From Syngnathus acus (lineage: Eukaryota > Chordata > Actinopteri > Syngnathiformes > Syngnathidae): a stretch of 64,000 nucleotides of DNA. Under the pieces are notes generated by a model that saw only the letters and a list, made by a program, of their open reading frames with translations, was not told the DNA's origin and did not search any database. The position numbers and the translations under genes were made by a program. Location of the stretch: positions 8,528,786 to 8,592,785 of the forward strand of contig NC_051100.1 of NCBI RefSeq assembly GCF_901709675.1, read 5' to 3'. Of this stretch, positions 13,001 to 26,568 are shown one piece after another. The first letter of the stretch is position 1, and the number at the start of each line of letters is the position of its first letter.

Positions 13001-16000
13001 TTCTCGTCTGTAGTGCGCCGTTTGTTCGATTCAATTTGCATTTCAAACATCAGCAATTGTACACTCTGTAGTTTTAAGTAATTATTATTATTATTATTAT
13101 TTTTTAATTCAGCTTAAAGCCCGGGATTTGGCAGGTCAAGCCTTTAGCTTCATTCAGGACCTGGTGGCTGGTCTGTTGAACTTCCATTCATACACTGAGC
13201 AGAGAGTCCACATCTATCCACTGGACTCTTCTATTGAGTCCATTTCTCCTTTGAATCAGAAGGTCAGTAGACTGACAAGCACAACTTAAATATGAATGAA
13301 GACTTGCGTACATAGGCTTACAAACTTTGTCTCCTGCCAGTTCTCTCAGTATCTGCATGAGAATGCGGTATATGTACGCCCCCTAGAGGAGAGTTTTCTG
13401 CAGTTACACCAAAGTATCACGGAGGACACGGTTACAGTGCTGGTGAGAGGTTCTTCAAAAAAGACATGCTTCCCCTGTCTTTGTATCCAACTAAAATCTA
13501 TTTTACCTTGTTGATGAATTGTAGGAGACTGTGGACAAGCTGAAGAACTTTAGTGACATTTTCTCCACATATTGCCGTTTCCTACAAAAGCTTCTCCCTT
13601 ATCAACTAAAAAGGTCAGCAGTGTTCATGCATGTGTGTAATAAGGGCAAAGAGTGGAGGAGGATTTTTTTTTTTACTGTCTTCTCCTCCTAGCCTAGAGG
13701 AGGAGTGCCAAACACCACTTTGCACTACTGCCCTCACATTAAAGAACCGAGAACTGCAGAATGATGTGAAGAGAGTGACATTAGTGTTTGACAAACTACA
13801 GAACTACATTAGCCTGTTGACCTTTCCCAGTAAGTTAACATGAATTATTCAAACCTGTTTTAGCATTTTTGCCTATGCTGTTTTTAATATGCATAAATGT
13901 TTTGTTTTTTTTGTCTTAGGTGTTCGTCAGGATGGTATGCCGCAAAGTAATACCTCTGCTGTCTTCACCCAATTGTCAGCTTGCTTGCACAGTCTTCATG
14001 ATGCCGTCAAAGGTAAACCGCTGTTTCAGTGATATAATTATATGAACCACTGACTTTTATAGCCTTATGAACCCTGGTATTGCCATCTTGGAATATTTTT
14101 GATAACGATTCAGAGAATGGATGTTTTTCTTTAGTATAAAGAGAGAAAGGAATCGTAATCTGGCCTTGTATGATTTAGTGTTTGGTTGTTAACGTGTCAA
14201 CCAACCCCAGCTGTAACCTCTCGCAAGCATTAGAGCGAATAAAAGTATAACAGCTAATTAATGAGCTAATGACAATCAGAATTAGTTTTCCTTATTCTTT
14301 TCCATAATCCATTATAAAGCATTTACATAAAAGCCTAGAATAAAAAATGAAGTGCTGACTATTCACAATTTGACATGAAAAACATTTAAATCCACCACAA
14401 GTTTAACTGTGTTTACTCTATCTAATCTCTGAACCCATTCTTTAAACATCCGTGCTAGAATTTGAAAGACACTGACATCTAGTGGCAAGATAAAATGTGA
14501 TGACTAACAACGACTTTTGAAAAAGTAGTCACTTGAGGGGTCAGCAGAGTCATTAAATATCGCAATCAAATCACAAATTTGACAGCACAGACTTAACCTT
14601 TGTTGAACTAACCCCTCTCTGCTCATAGCCACCATGCTGTTAGTGCCAGCAGTGCAGGTCAACATATAACCAACCATACAATGGATCCTTCTTGTGTCAT
14701 CATTACTCGATTTCATTCTGACACTGACTTCATATAACAAGGCACTTTTATCAACCCATTCCATAGGTGTCCTATTTTCAATGTCATTCATTTCAAAATA
14801 TGATTCAAAATCGATCCAATATAGAAACCTCTCTTGCATTTCTTACTTTTCTGCGTGTGTTTCTCGCTTTGTATGTGCGCACAGAAATGTCAAAGCACTA
14901 CAACCAGAAGGCGAGTTTAGAGCAAGATCTCCCCACTGCCACAGAGAAACTGTTCACCACCACAGAATGTCTGCTGGGTTCCCTCGGCTCACTGACCAGC
15001 AGCACAGGCAAGGTATGACCAATAGGGGGCGATCGGCAGCCAGGTTCCCCACTCATCTGTCACACACCACACAATATCCCTTCTAAGGCACAGTTGAGAT
15101 TTGACAGCAGTTGGTATCATGATGCTAAATTGCCACTTTAGTCGGAACTCAGGTGGCCGGCAGTTAAATTTTCAAAGCGACTGTCAAAATCACCGTTTTT
15201 GCAGCTGCTCCCCTGCCAGAGTGACTGATAAACGGTTTCTCTTTTTGAATAAAGACATGAGTGATGCTGCACACATGCTGCTACACGATGTGTGAAATCC
15301 TAACTGCGCATTTATTTTAACTATCACTGTTGCCTTCTATCTCAGTAGCTACTAAAGTTTGAATTTTATGAGGCTCAATATCTGTGGTTTCTTGCAGCTT
15401 GCTACATTCTTCAGCAACAACTTGGATTTCTTCACGTCATCGGGCTACGGTCCCAGAGGAAACACAGTGGCCCTTAACCCTTTACAAGCCGAGATTATGC
15501 TTTCCAACAAAAAGAAAGCAGCTGCTTACATTCAAGCTCTCAAAAGGGTAAATGTTCCCCGCCTCTTCTCATTTAATCTAAGAGTTTTCACCATATGGTG
15601 ATCCAGTATAGATCTATATTTACATTCAACTTATTATAGCATTATTTATGAGCATTAGTTAACCTATTTAGGCAGATGTAACCTCCTATAAAGTTTTTTT
15701 GTTGTGCCTACTTGTGTTTAGCCCAGGCCACAGTCCGTTCCATACAGGGAAGCACTGGCCAATCGCCGGATACTCACGAGCTCTACTGAGAGTAGAGAAG
15801 GTCTCACTCAACAGGTATGATGCTGCTTCCTCCGTAGGTCACTTTCATTTTGTGTCAGTATTATGTGACTGTCTTGTATGAGGCTGATTGGACAAAATGC
15901 CAATTCAAGTTGAATACAGGTAGTTAGTTCATCGTTTCAGAAATTGCTGCAAAAAGAGATTATGCTAGCTGGATTAAAATGTTTATGTATTCCGTTTGAG

Positions 16001-18506
16001 AATGGCTTTGCTCCCTTAGTTTGCTTCTTCTTATTTGTACCCTGCTGGCCTCCTGCAGGTGCAGCAGAGTCAGGAGAAGATTGCACGCCTTGAGCAGGAA
16101 AAGGAACACTGGCTCCTTGAAGCTCAACTGGGGAAGGTGCGACTGGAAAAGGAGAACCAGCGTATTTCAGACCTGGAAGCGCAGCTCGCCATGGCTCTCG
16201 GGGAAGGTCGGAACTCTCAGACGACTGTGGTCAGCTCGCTGACACAGAACCACGAGGAAGTTGAGACGCCTTTGAAAACCACTGCGAAAGAAACTATGTG
16301 CACCAGCCTGGTACAGTCACTTCTTAATTTTATCTTGCGGAGGAAAGTTCCTCCTTGTGGTCTGATTTTCTGTAACTATTATTGTCTGTTCCTGTTCTTC
16401 CCACGCTTTTTTGTAAGATAAAACTCAGACATCTAAATTTGCCTCAGACATCTAAATTTGCTGATGCAGCGCAATAGAAGAATATTAGAGGTTTAATGTG
16501 CCCCTATAATCCAGAACTGGTCAGGCCTCAATTTATTATTGCAGTTTACTCAACAGCTGTGTTTGTCTCCTCCCTCCAGGTTGGCATGTTGTGTACCGTA
16601 CCCGTTGTCGAGCATGTGAGTGGCCATGCATTTGTATGAAAAAGTTCAAAGCCACGTATTCCCAATCGATAAATCCGGTGTAAGTAACATTGCAGGATGT
16701 TGCGTGTGTTTTGCAGGTGGGAGACGAGGAGTCCAGGGAGCAGCTGATAAAAACTCACTACATGACCAGAGTGGGAGAGCTCACCACTCAGCTCCAGGTG
16801 TCAGACAGCAAAGCGGTGCACTTCCACTCTGAGGTGAAGCCTTCCCTTCAAAGTCTTTCTGAAAAACAATTGTAATGCTTTTGAGTAAATAACCTCTTAG
16901 CCATTTAGTATTGTAAGTCATCTTTGCAATGACTCTTACAGAGTAGTACGTGTGAATATAACAACACTTCTAAATATTTGAAGGATAAGGAGTGGATGAT
17001 GGGGGTCGGGGTAATCGTTATTATGTGTCAAAAATCTCCCTACTTCAATCTATATTTTAACTTTTCACAGTGTCTTCAAATTAAGGCATGCAATATTGTT
17101 TTTTTTTGCATTTAGTAAAATGTAATCACTTCATCTTTCTAGTGTCGTGCTTTGGCCAAGAGATTAGCCATTGCAGAGAAATCACGTGACACGATTGTCG
17201 AAGAGATGAAACGGGCCAGTCAGAACATCACACACCTGCAGGTATGTGGATCTTCCAAAAAAAGCATCACAGACCAACACTCTTTAGTTCCAGTTCCCTC
17301 TGTTAAAATTGTCATGTGTTGTGCAGGATGAATTGAGCACGACCAAGAGGAGCTATGAAGACCAGCTTAGCATGATGAGTGACCATTTGTGTAGTATGAA
17401 CGAGACGCTGAGCAAACAGAAAGAGGAGATCGACACACTCAAACTCGGGAGCAAGGTACACAGAGGACCAAACTTCTTTTTTATTTCTAATATTTGAAAC
17501 TCTATATGGTTGCCAGTCAGAGCAGGCCATATTTAGTTTTTATTTACATGTATATATGGGTGAGCCAAACCAAAAGAAAATTGGAAGCTCCAAGGAGTGA
17601 ATGACAAAACTCAAGTGTCTCTCGAGGCATGAACCTATGTTTTCAGACTGTGTGCCGTGGTGTTGCAAAGATTCTGCCGATTACAAGGCGGACGCAGAGG
17701 TCAGTGGTAGCAGTGTGCGTTCTGATAGGAAATGCACCATCTGAAAAAGGCATTAGGTCTGAGTTGTAAGAGGTCCACTCTTAAGTGTGTGCGGGCTGCC
17801 AAGAGCAGGTTGCCAAATGGCAGGACAGAACATGTGTGGGATCTGAAGGTGCTGGTTTTCTCCTAAAGGACAGAAACCAGACGCAGCATGTTTCCTAGAT
17901 TTTCAAAGGAATGCAAAGTAAACCCGAGCTATTAGTTTGCCAGCTTGAATCTCACGCCAATCAGGGCTGTTCCTTTTCTTTTTATGTCTTTTTACATCCA
18001 GTAGGGTTATACAGTCGAGGCAAGAGGACCTATGAGAATTATTTGTCGTGAAAGCTCATTTTACGGGTTTCTAACGTGTCCAAATCACTGCTTTCACATA
18101 TAATGCACACCATATAATGCAGTGTTCTGCACAATCATGATTTCATACGCAAATCAATGTGAAAATGATTTTTTCTTTTTTTTTTGCTCATGCCTGTTTC
18201 TTAGCGTGAAATTGAATCAGAGTCACTAGCTGCGTTTTGAAAAATCATTACCAGAGGGCTCGGCAAAGTCACTTGGCAAGAATGACTGCTTTTTTAAACT
18301 AGGGTCTCTCTGGTTGCAAAAACTAGACTTCATTGATTAAATTGAGGGTAATGGATTGTTATGGACGTCCTCTTTTGTACACATGTGATATGGAGAAACT
18401 TGGAATTTATGATGACTAGTGTGTGTGTGAGCAAAACATCCGAAAGTGAGTTGTCTTATTAATATATCTTCCACAGGCAAATGCCAAGAAGAACAAAGGT
18501 CGCTAG
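10082..18506 (+). CDS. ppp1r21: protein phosphatase 1 regulatory subunit 21
   Basis: PPP1R21/KLRAQ1, a coiled-coil protein. In mammals it is a subunit of the early-endosomal FERRY mRNA-transport complex and a PP1 interactor. Exons (CDS): 10082-10141, 11055-11123, 11351-11497, 11983-12084, 12197-12361, 12462-12520, 12603-12697, 12930-12982, 13113-13262, 13341-13442, 13525-13613, 13693-13829, 13920-14012, 14885-15012, 15398-15547, 15722-15814, 16059-16310, 16580-16615, 16717-16833, 17143-17241, 17327-17455, 18477-18506. All phases join, giving 784 aa (human 780). The KLRAQ motif is at residues 20-24, split by intron 1, and opens a long N-terminal coiled coil. A middle helical domain (FSFIQDLVAGLLNF) follows. 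The C-terminal coiled coil carries TTKRSYEDQLSMMSDHLCSM and ends in a basic tail (KKNKGR). The start MANVTDLQTKYSRLAQEYSK fits the family. Confidence 0.96.
11690..11835 (-). repeat. fish interspersed repeat fragment in ppp1r21 intron 3
   Basis: The strand as given reads like the widespread fish repeat with '...AACCCACATAAACTC...GAGAACATACACAGAACACACAGG...CAGAACTGTTTGCCAGACGTGCTAACAGCTTGGCCACC'. It is diverged, and recognised by memory of that repeat class, not by search; the strand is a guess. Confidence 0.5.
16424..16461. repeat. 19-bp tandem duplication
   Basis: CTCAGACATCTAAATTTGC occurs twice back to back in ppp1r21 intron 17. Confidence 0.85.
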
Positions 18507-19690
18507 CAGTTCCCCTCTCCAAAAAAATAATGGCTCCATTTGGGATCATGAGAGCACCTTGAAGACAATGTGGAGCCCAGACCAACCCCCGACACACCCT
18601 GTGCGTCATCCTGGTACTAATACCACCATGTCACCAAAACCGGATCACAAGCAAAGCCTCAGAAACTTCTACATTTTACATTGTGGCAATACAAATACTC
18701 AAGACTGACATAGGAGGCCATTTTTTTCCTCATAACAGAATCCCATAAATTCTGCCGGAAGCTGTTTGACCTTTAGGCCAGAGTAGAATAAGAGAGAAAC
18801 CACTTTCCTTCCAAATGGAATGCAGGAAATGGATAACGTTTGCTGACTTGAAGACCAAATCCTGTTAATCAAGCAGCCTTTTTGTTTTCCTGTTTCTGTA
18901 TATGTGAGCGAGAAAAGACACTGCTCCTTCTGCGTATTGAACACAAAATGTGAGTGTGGCTGTTTTTACATGCTCAGATTGTTTCACACCTTTAATGTAT
19001 AGCCCTTTTAACACTTGCATAAGCTTAAGAAGGGTTTCCAACGATGTAACACTTGAATCCATCCCTTCTTTTGGACAGTCCTCTTAATAGGACAACAATG
19101 ATGTCTGCCAAGAATCTCTGACTGCTTAACTGTTTACATGGGAGAAAAAGTCTACAATGGACAAGTTGTAGCTTGTAAAGTGTCCCGTCCCGAATGAGTC
19201 TGATCTTTTTTTTTTATGCACTAAAGTGTGGATATACCCTCCTGTTAGTACGTTGCAGCCTCAAAATTTATTGTAGATGAGAATTATTTTTCACCGTACA
19301 TTTATTATATGCATTGAAATATGTTCCACAATATATCCATTTATGTGCAAATGTTTCTCACACAATGTGAAGTCTGTACCGACTTAATTTTGGGTGTGTC
19401 TCAAAGTTTGTATAATGGGGACGCGGCGTTGCCTGGACTTTTGAACTGCTGCTTCGACAAGCTGGTTCACGCAGTGTGCAGCTGCAATTTTACTTCTGGC
19501 TTGTTGTGACATGATGAGGTAAGGCAACGTAGCCTCTCACTGGTTTGCTTGCTAGGAGGCTTCACTCGGGTCACATGGATTTGCTAACTAGCCACACGAT
19601 GGAAAAGTACTGTGCTAGTATCATCACAGTGTAACCTTGAAAGCCCAACAATGTGCGTGCAAATCAGAATAAAGAGATATTTGTCTTTAG
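18507..19690 (+). other. ppp1r21: ppp1r21 3' UTR (inferred)
   Basis: Non-coding sequence between the stop codon and AATAAA at 19668-19673. No other gene feature is seen within it. Confidence 0.5.
19668..19673 (+). terminator. ppp1r21: ppp1r21 poly(A) signal candidate
   Basis: AATAAA followed within 20 bases by TTTGTCTTTAG, a T/G-rich stretch that fits a downstream element. Confidence 0.5.
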
Positions 19691-22600
19691 AATGAGACAG
19701 CTTTGTATGATCCTTAACATTGTTTTCTACATTTTTTAAGATTTTGTTTTAAACCAGACCCACCCTTTACCACTGAGAAATAAGGCAGCGCCATTTAATT
19801 TGACATAACTGTTTCAACATTATTATTTAATGATGTCACTTTCTTTGGCAAACAATGACGATGCAGTCCTAAAAAAATCTTGCTTAAAAATTCACAAGGT
19901 TAACTATTTGAAAGGCAATTTATTGCAAGTGTGACCTTGTGGTTCACTCCAGTTAAACAACAGGTACAAGGAAGTGAAAAGAGAACAAATATGAAATTAG
20001 TTTTCCGCCTTTGCTGATGAAGCATCTTTCACTTTTATGTGAAATTCAACACAATTTTGGAAAGTTCATAAATCTATCGAAACCTGTAAAAAGGTCAGAG
20101 GTCATGAGTTCAGCTCAGGATCTCAAAGCCCCTATCATTTAGTTTAGAGAGCATCATGGTAACAAATGGTTCTTATGTTGAATCTCAGCTTCCACCTTCC
20201 TGTGTAGAGTTTGATGTTCTCTATGTGCTTGCGTGAGTTTTCCGCGGGCACTCACACTTATTCTCACATTCAAAATAAATCGAGGTATATGGCTGATGAT
20301 ATCAAGGGTTGTTCTAGTTTTTTGTGTTGAAAGTGCACAGGCCAGCAAAGTCATCCAATTATGCAACCATTTCCAAAAGGGAATGAACCAAAGTATTCTG
20401 GCCTAATCCTTGATTAATTAGTAGCATATAAAGATTTTTCTTGCACAAATCTGTACTTGCAGTCTCTTCACTTTTAAAAATGCTGAATGTTAGCCCCTTT
20501 TAAAACAAATTCAACAATAGTTGCACAAACTATTAACATTTGTTGCGTAATCTGTGATTATATCTATGCTATGACGAGTAAAGAATCGTTTTCAGTTGTA
20601 CACTTTCAGTCCCAACAACGAAGAGAAGTTGAAGTGTTTCCTTTCCCACATTCCTGAACGCAACGCGGCTGTGTTTTTTTTTTTTTTTTTTTTTCCCCTG
20701 CAACGTCCCGTCGGAGGACGGTCGGACAGAGTTAACACTCCCGGGATTCACTGCCATTTTGAAGAGAACCGAACCGACCTGCTGTCATCTGCGTCCATCA
20801 AATTTAAGTGATGACCTCAACGAGTGAACCATCTATGTGATTTTGTAAGTTTATCTTGCCTTTAGCTCAACTACCGCCTGCTTTCAGTGGAGTTGTGATA
20901 GTTTGTGCGACGTTCCAGTACGCCGAAAAGTCCGTTTTTTTAGGAAGTTGGGCTTGTATTTTTGCAATGTTGTCAATCGTAGTAGTTGAGTTAAGGGCGT
21001 TTGCTGTTCAGTCGTGTGTTGAGAGTGTGACGAAACGCACTATTAAGTTCACTAGATCAAAACAATCGCGATAAGCAGCGAATCCGGTGAGCGGGCCTGC
21101 GTGTTCGGGACACGAGAGCTCGGGCGACGCTGTCGTGGGTGTCAGCGGCTGAAACTCCGCTTGGATGTACTGAGCAGGGGAAGTGAAGCGATCGGCATGT
21201 CTCTCCCAAGATTTACTGTAAATCTCTCCACTCTGGAGAGCACAACATCACCAACCTCTCCTAACTTTCATAATGTAACCACACCAAGTGGTCACAACAA
21301 AAGGTACACCTGCACAATCCAATAAGTTATACTTAATTCTCTAACTGAGCATGCCAAGTTTAAAGTAAAACCACGATTGCCAATTTTCTTTAATGTATTG
21401 TACTATAAATTATGGTGGTTGGCATATGCACTTACAAGTACTTTTCTAACCATAGTCACCAAAACTGCATTTCAGTAGTGTAGTGCAGGGGCGATTTTAA
21501 GTTAAGGGGTGCTGAAAACTTTGGCACTTTGGGGTGCCTTGATCTACTTTTGGGGTACTTCAGCACCCCCAAATATGGACTACACAGGCCAATGCTGTAC
21601 CATTGTGAAAGCAGAATCACTGACACAGCTCTTGTATTAGATTTCACTAGATACTGCTGGTATATTTCATACTATGAAATAAAAACTCCAAGGGGAAAAA
21701 AAAGTACTGTTTTAAAATGACTCCCATGTTATTATATTCCACTTATTGTTCTATTATGGGTGGGAAAGAGCTGGGGTCCATGGAATAAAAGTTAATAATG
21801 GCTAACGAGTGATGCTTGTTGCACGTTGTGTTTCCAGTGTGTGTGCTGAGCAGCAGTTTCTCTTCTGCTCGCTTACCAATGAGTCGACACTTTGCCTCCG
21901 GAAATGGGTCATCGCATTCTCTGCACTTGATAACAGTGACTGTGGTCAAACCAACCATCAAATGCAAGTCTAATTGGGTTTTTTGTTGTTGCTTTTAACA
22001 TAAAATTACTGTTTTTGAACTCATCGTATTTTCAAGGCATGGTGTAACTCTCCACATGATTGAGCATGTTGGAATTGCTCATCCATCCGTACATGATGCT
22101 CTTAGTTTTTATAAACCAGCTTTGATGACCGTGATGCCTTAAAACGGCGTGGCCTCATTATGAAACAGAATGGTGCCTTTTACAACCCGTTTGACTCAGT
22201 CAACTCTGTCTGGTTATCGGTCTGTTATGTGTTCTAGCTTGTTGGGCTGATATGACTCAGAAATATTTTGCATTTTATAGGTATTTACAATGGGTTCATC
22301 ACATTTCGGGTGTGTTTTCCAAGTTGATCTTGCATTTCGGTCATATTTGTTGGATGTGCGGACAAATGAGAGCGCATTGCCACATGAGTGCATGTCTGTT
22401 TGTCCAAAAAGAATGTATGGAATTTATTCTTTTGTTCTGTAAAGATTTCGAAGCTTCTCTTTTCTGTTCTGCTTAGGGAGCAGGAGTTCAGTCCCAGAAA
22501 ATATTGAAATGTAGAGGAAGGGAGAAGCTCATGGAAAAGCCTGTACTTGTCTTTTGACTTTTGTTTTTAGCTAAATTTATTGCACCCTATCCGTCCGTCC

Positions 22601-22877
22601 GACCAAAATCATCTGCTTTTCTGAGGTTGGATCAAGGGTGCTCATTGGTCCCGTAAAACGGAATTGAGGCTTCTTTAAAGTTGTTGCCTTTCAAATATTA
22701 CATAACTTTACAGAGGGAACCCCACACTTGAACACTTGTACATGTGCTTTGACATATATCCTGCATTTCATTTCAATACATTGACTTGAGCTCACCTTGT
22801 TCAAGCAAATCCGCCTTATCCAATTAAATCTCTTGCATGATTTTCTAATTGATTTCTGTAATTTCCCTTTCTTGCAG
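19691..22877. other. ppp1r21-ston1 interval with probable ston1 promoter
   Basis: No protein-coding gene recognised. A CpG-richer block at about 20640-21190 stands out from AT-rich flanks and ends near a good splice donor (CCG|GTGAGC at about 21085). It is the best candidate for a ston1 non-coding first exon and promoter. The rest is AT-rich, with a 20-base poly-T at about 20674-20694 and a short palindromic patch near 21485-21570 (GGGGTGCTGAA ... TTCAGCACCCC) resembling a small transposon relic. Confidence 0.45.
20640..21090 (+). promoter_or_regulatory. ston1: putative ston1 promoter / 5' non-coding exon
   Basis: Local rise in GC and CpG (for example CGTCCCGTCGGAGGACGGTC) 1.8 kb before the ston1 coding exon, whose coding part is preceded by a splice acceptor (TTGCAG at 22872-22877), so a 5' exon must exist upstream. 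The donor-like CCGGTGAGC at about 21082-21090 could close it. This is inference from composition and splice logic only. Confidence 0.35.
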
Positions 22878-22939
22878 ATAAAACTCATTCTGCGTTGTCA
22901 AAACAAAGCAGGAGCTTTTGTTTCGAAGTGCTATCAGTC

Positions 22940-25371
22940 ATGTGTTCCACCAATCACTCGAACTGGGTTACATTTGAAGATGACAACACAGCACTTTCCT
23001 CACCACAGAAGCCCCGACAGTCAACGGGGTGTATCAAAGCGGCACTACCACGCCCCAATGGTCTCAAATTAGTGCTTCCTCCTATCAGAGACACTTCCTG
23101 GAGCTTGAACAGCTCCCTGGAATCTCCTCAAAGCCAATCAAGTGTCAGTGGAAGTTCATGTGTTTTGAGTAACACGCCCCTCCACACCCCCGCGAGTGGT
23201 GTTTCAAGACTCGGGTCTCCATTTCGCTCCAACTCCAGAGAGGAAAGCAACTTCTTCCAGCGCTTTACCAGCACATCTCCCACTTCTACTCCCTCTCCTG
23301 CACCAGAAACCCCGAGTCTGAGTTCAGATGGATCAAACCCCTTCCCTACTTACCAGGCAAAGTCAGGACACTTGAACCCTTTCTGGGACAGCTCTGGACA
23401 CAGCATTGATGCGGGCAGCTCCTCCTCAGACTCAGAGCCTGACAACAGTCTACCGCGTTTCTTTATACGGACCAAAGATGGCCATGAGCCTCCACGTGAT
23501 CACCTCCAGAACACTTTGTCTTTTGTTTGCAACAAAATGGAAGGCCTCCGAGCAGAATCGGATAATAACGGTGAGACAGAAAACTACAAGAGAGATGAAC
23601 GGTCACTCAGTTCAAAATGTGAGGTGATAAGCGAGGGACCTTCTCAGTTTGTCCCCCGGGGCTTGTTTCGTAGCCACAAGAGAGATGGTTGGCCTGTGAT
23701 GCTCAGGATTCCAGAAAAAAAGAATCGCATGTCGTCAAGACAGTGGGGGCCCATCTACCTCCGTTTGTTACCAGGAGGTGTCCTGCAGATGTATTATGAG
23801 AAAGGGCTTGAGAAACCCTTCAAAGAGTTCCAGCTCCTGCCTCAGTGTCGGCTCTCGGACCTCAAGCTAGAAAGTTACAGCGAGCCTCGCAAAGTTCTCA
23901 CAGTGAAAGTCGAACATTTCACCTACACCGAAAAGAAACGCTACCACCCCAAGCTGGAGGTGAATCATGAAGCAGAAGTCGAACAACTCCTCAAGTTTGG
24001 CTCCACTGTACACAAAGACATGGAGGACCTGGTGGTGTCCATGGAAGAGGAGATCGTTAAGATGCCACTACCCCACCAGCCTAGGCGGAGTTATGAGGAG
24101 CAGGAGCTGTCGCTGCAGATCACTGACCACATCTGGATACAACAAGATAAGTTTGGAGGAGTCATGGAGCGGACTGCCTTCACTCAGGTTCACTGTCTTG
24201 CTTTCCTGAATGGAGTCGGCGATTGCTTCCTCGCTCTAAACGACCTAGGCCTGTTGCGTTCAAATGCGAGTTATGGATCTGAAGATGACAATGAGCTCTG
24301 GATGGAGATCACAGACTGCCACCTCCACAAGTGTGTGAATGAGACCGAGTTTCACATGTCCAGACTGATAAAGTTCAGTCCTCCTGATGCTTGTCGAGTG
24401 GAGCTGATGCGGTACAAGACCATGTATTTGGGTTGCACAGAAATTCCTTTCTCGATAAAAGCTGTGGTCACCGTTCAAGGTGCCTATGTTGAGCTACAGG
24501 CCTTTCTTAACATGTCAGGAACATTCCTCTCCGCCACGGGGGTGTCGGACACGTATCCGCTGTGTGAGAATGTAGAATTGCGTGTGCCGGTGCCAGGCGA
24601 ATGGGTCAAAGTGACACAAACTGCGGCCTTGCTGCGGCAGAAGTCACTAAAGGCCCGCATGAACAGAAATGCCCGCTTGGGTTCCTTCAGCAATGCGCAG
24701 TGTCAGCCTGTCATGCAGGTGTCGGTCGGCAGCGTCAAGTACGAGAATGTCTATTCTGCTGTCGTCTGGAAGATCGACAGGCTCCCGGCAAAGAACACAG
24801 GTAACGTGCACACCGTACGCGGTCTTGACGAATCTGTTTTGGCCACAATGACCCATATAAATGTAATGGTACAACTTCAATGGAGATCATCGGAAAGTGC
24901 CAACGTTTGCCGTCCAGTAGAATGAGTTGAGCCCCTGACCTCGTTTGTTCCCTTGCAGCAATCGACCACCCTCATTCATTCTCCTGCAAGTTAGAGTTGG
25001 GATCTGATCAGGAAATTCCAAGCGACTGGTATCCGTTCATCACAATGGAATGTGAGATCGTGGGTGCTGTCGTGTCACAGACTACAGTCAAGTCACTGGG
25101 CACAGTCAACGACATCCAGCCACAGAAACACGTGACTAGCTGGACACGCTATCATTGTCAGGTAAAATGGCTTGAGTGGTGGGGGCGTGGCTTCGGTGGC
25201 TCAAGTTACCTTGTGTATGAAATATAATAAAATCTGCTGCCTTGCCTTTGGAAAATTAATGTTCCAATTATAATCTCACCAATTTGTGTGGTTTTTCCCT
25301 CCCAGGTGGAAGTGGAGAAGAAATGGATTGAAATCGAGTCAAAGAAGGAATCCAGTTGTATGACACAGTGA
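22940..25371 (+). CDS. ston1: stonin-1, endocytic adaptor
   Basis: Stonin family clathrin-adaptor-like protein of the cytosol and plasma membrane. Coding exons: 22940-24800, 24959-25161, 25306-25371, giving 709 aa (human about 735). I chose the ATG at 22940, giving MCSTNHSNWVTFEDD as in other stonin-1 proteins; an in-frame ATG at 22895 would add 15 residues. WVTF (residues 9-12) is a WVxF-type AP-2 appendage motif. The Ser/Pro-rich N-terminal half contains two NPF tripeptides (133-135, 146-148). The stonin homology domain follows (about 250-385, with MSSRQWGPIYLRLLPGG). The mu-homology domain runs from about 385 to the end (VVTVQGAYVELQAFLNMSG, MQVSVGSVKYEN, ELGSDQEIPSDWYPF). The next gene, gtf2a1l, follows on the same strand. 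Confidence 0.96.
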
Positions 25372-26470
25372 TGATCAAAGAAACTCCTTTTTTTAAATAT
25401 GAATTTAAGACTTTAAGGGACTTTATTCCTAATATTTCATGTCATACTTAACTAATTTCACATTGCTTGGTATTACCAGTATTGCTCATGAAGGTTTAGT
25501 GCTATAACTAAGACTGCATGTGTAATCATCGTAACACTTGCACTTTACATGTAATTGTTAAAAGTGGAATAACATGTATGAGAACTGTGTTTAGGCTTGC
25601 ATTTCTATCATCTGCACTGCCCTCTAGATCATTTTCAGCCTAAATAAATGAATAGGCTGAGATTATTAATGAGCAGTATTCGCTGTTTGGGATAAGTAGA
25701 TTTCCGTCGGGTTTGCAATTACTAAGTGTTGCACACTTGAATTAATTATAGTTCATGTTAATCAAAAGTTTTGACTCATGCTCTAAGCATCTTTCATTCC
25801 ACATTGCTCAGAGGACAAGTAAGTCAATTAACTTGCACTAAAATATGGCAAATGCTTGACATCATCCAGAAGAAATAACATGAAAACGGAAACACCTCGT
25901 GGAAGAATGACTTCATCTATCACAGTGATGCAACTAGCTGCTTCATTTTGTCTATAACTTGGACTCGTTTGACTGAACTAAATGAATTTTAGTTGCAATG
26001 ACAAAGCTGGTTGACATTTTTTTTTTTTGCATTGGTCTTAAAAATTGCCAAATGATTACACAGTCAAAGTGTAACAAATGTTTTACACAGGGAATTGGCA
26101 AATCGTGTATTTAATTATGCATCTTATGTCTGTGCACAACTGCTGCTGCAAAGTCCCACGACTAACACTCATGGTCTTAAATTACGCATAACTATTTAAC
26201 ATACTGCCAAGACAGTTTTAATGAAACCCCTTTTTTTTTCGGCATCCATCTCATCCCATGTGCTGCTTCAGTTTGCCTTTAAGTCTTTATCAAAGTTCAG
26301 TTCTGGCGGAATGTGTTTTCATTGAATCAAATGTTATGCTTTGTATTTAACTGTTCAGCCTGGTCACAATGAACTCAGAGGCCTTCATTTAAGACTGATA
26401 AGCAGTATGCGCTACCCAAATCCTGTCCTACCAAAGTAAAATGGGAAATAAACCTATATGACTTTTAAAA
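25372..26470 (+). other. ston1: ston1 3' UTR (inferred)
   Basis: AT-rich non-coding sequence from the stop codon to a canonical poly(A) signal at 26447-26452. It contains one earlier AATAAA at about 25643. Confidence 0.5.
26447..26452 (+). terminator. ston1: ston1 poly(A) signal candidate
   Basis: AATAAA with a T/G-rich stretch (GGTTCTTGTCTTTGTG) about 25 bases downstream. An upstream alternative lies near 25643. Confidence 0.5.
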
Positions 26471-26568
26471 CTCACAATGGTTCTTGTCTTTGTGTATCCC
26501 ACTATCGGTCTATGCTTACACACACATTATTCAAAGTTAAAAAAATGGACCTTCTGCTCTTTGGCCTT

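Noticed and set aside
21101-21325. 74-codon open frame near the CpG-richer block before ston1
   Set aside because: Not similar to any family I know; may be part of 5' non-coding sequence.
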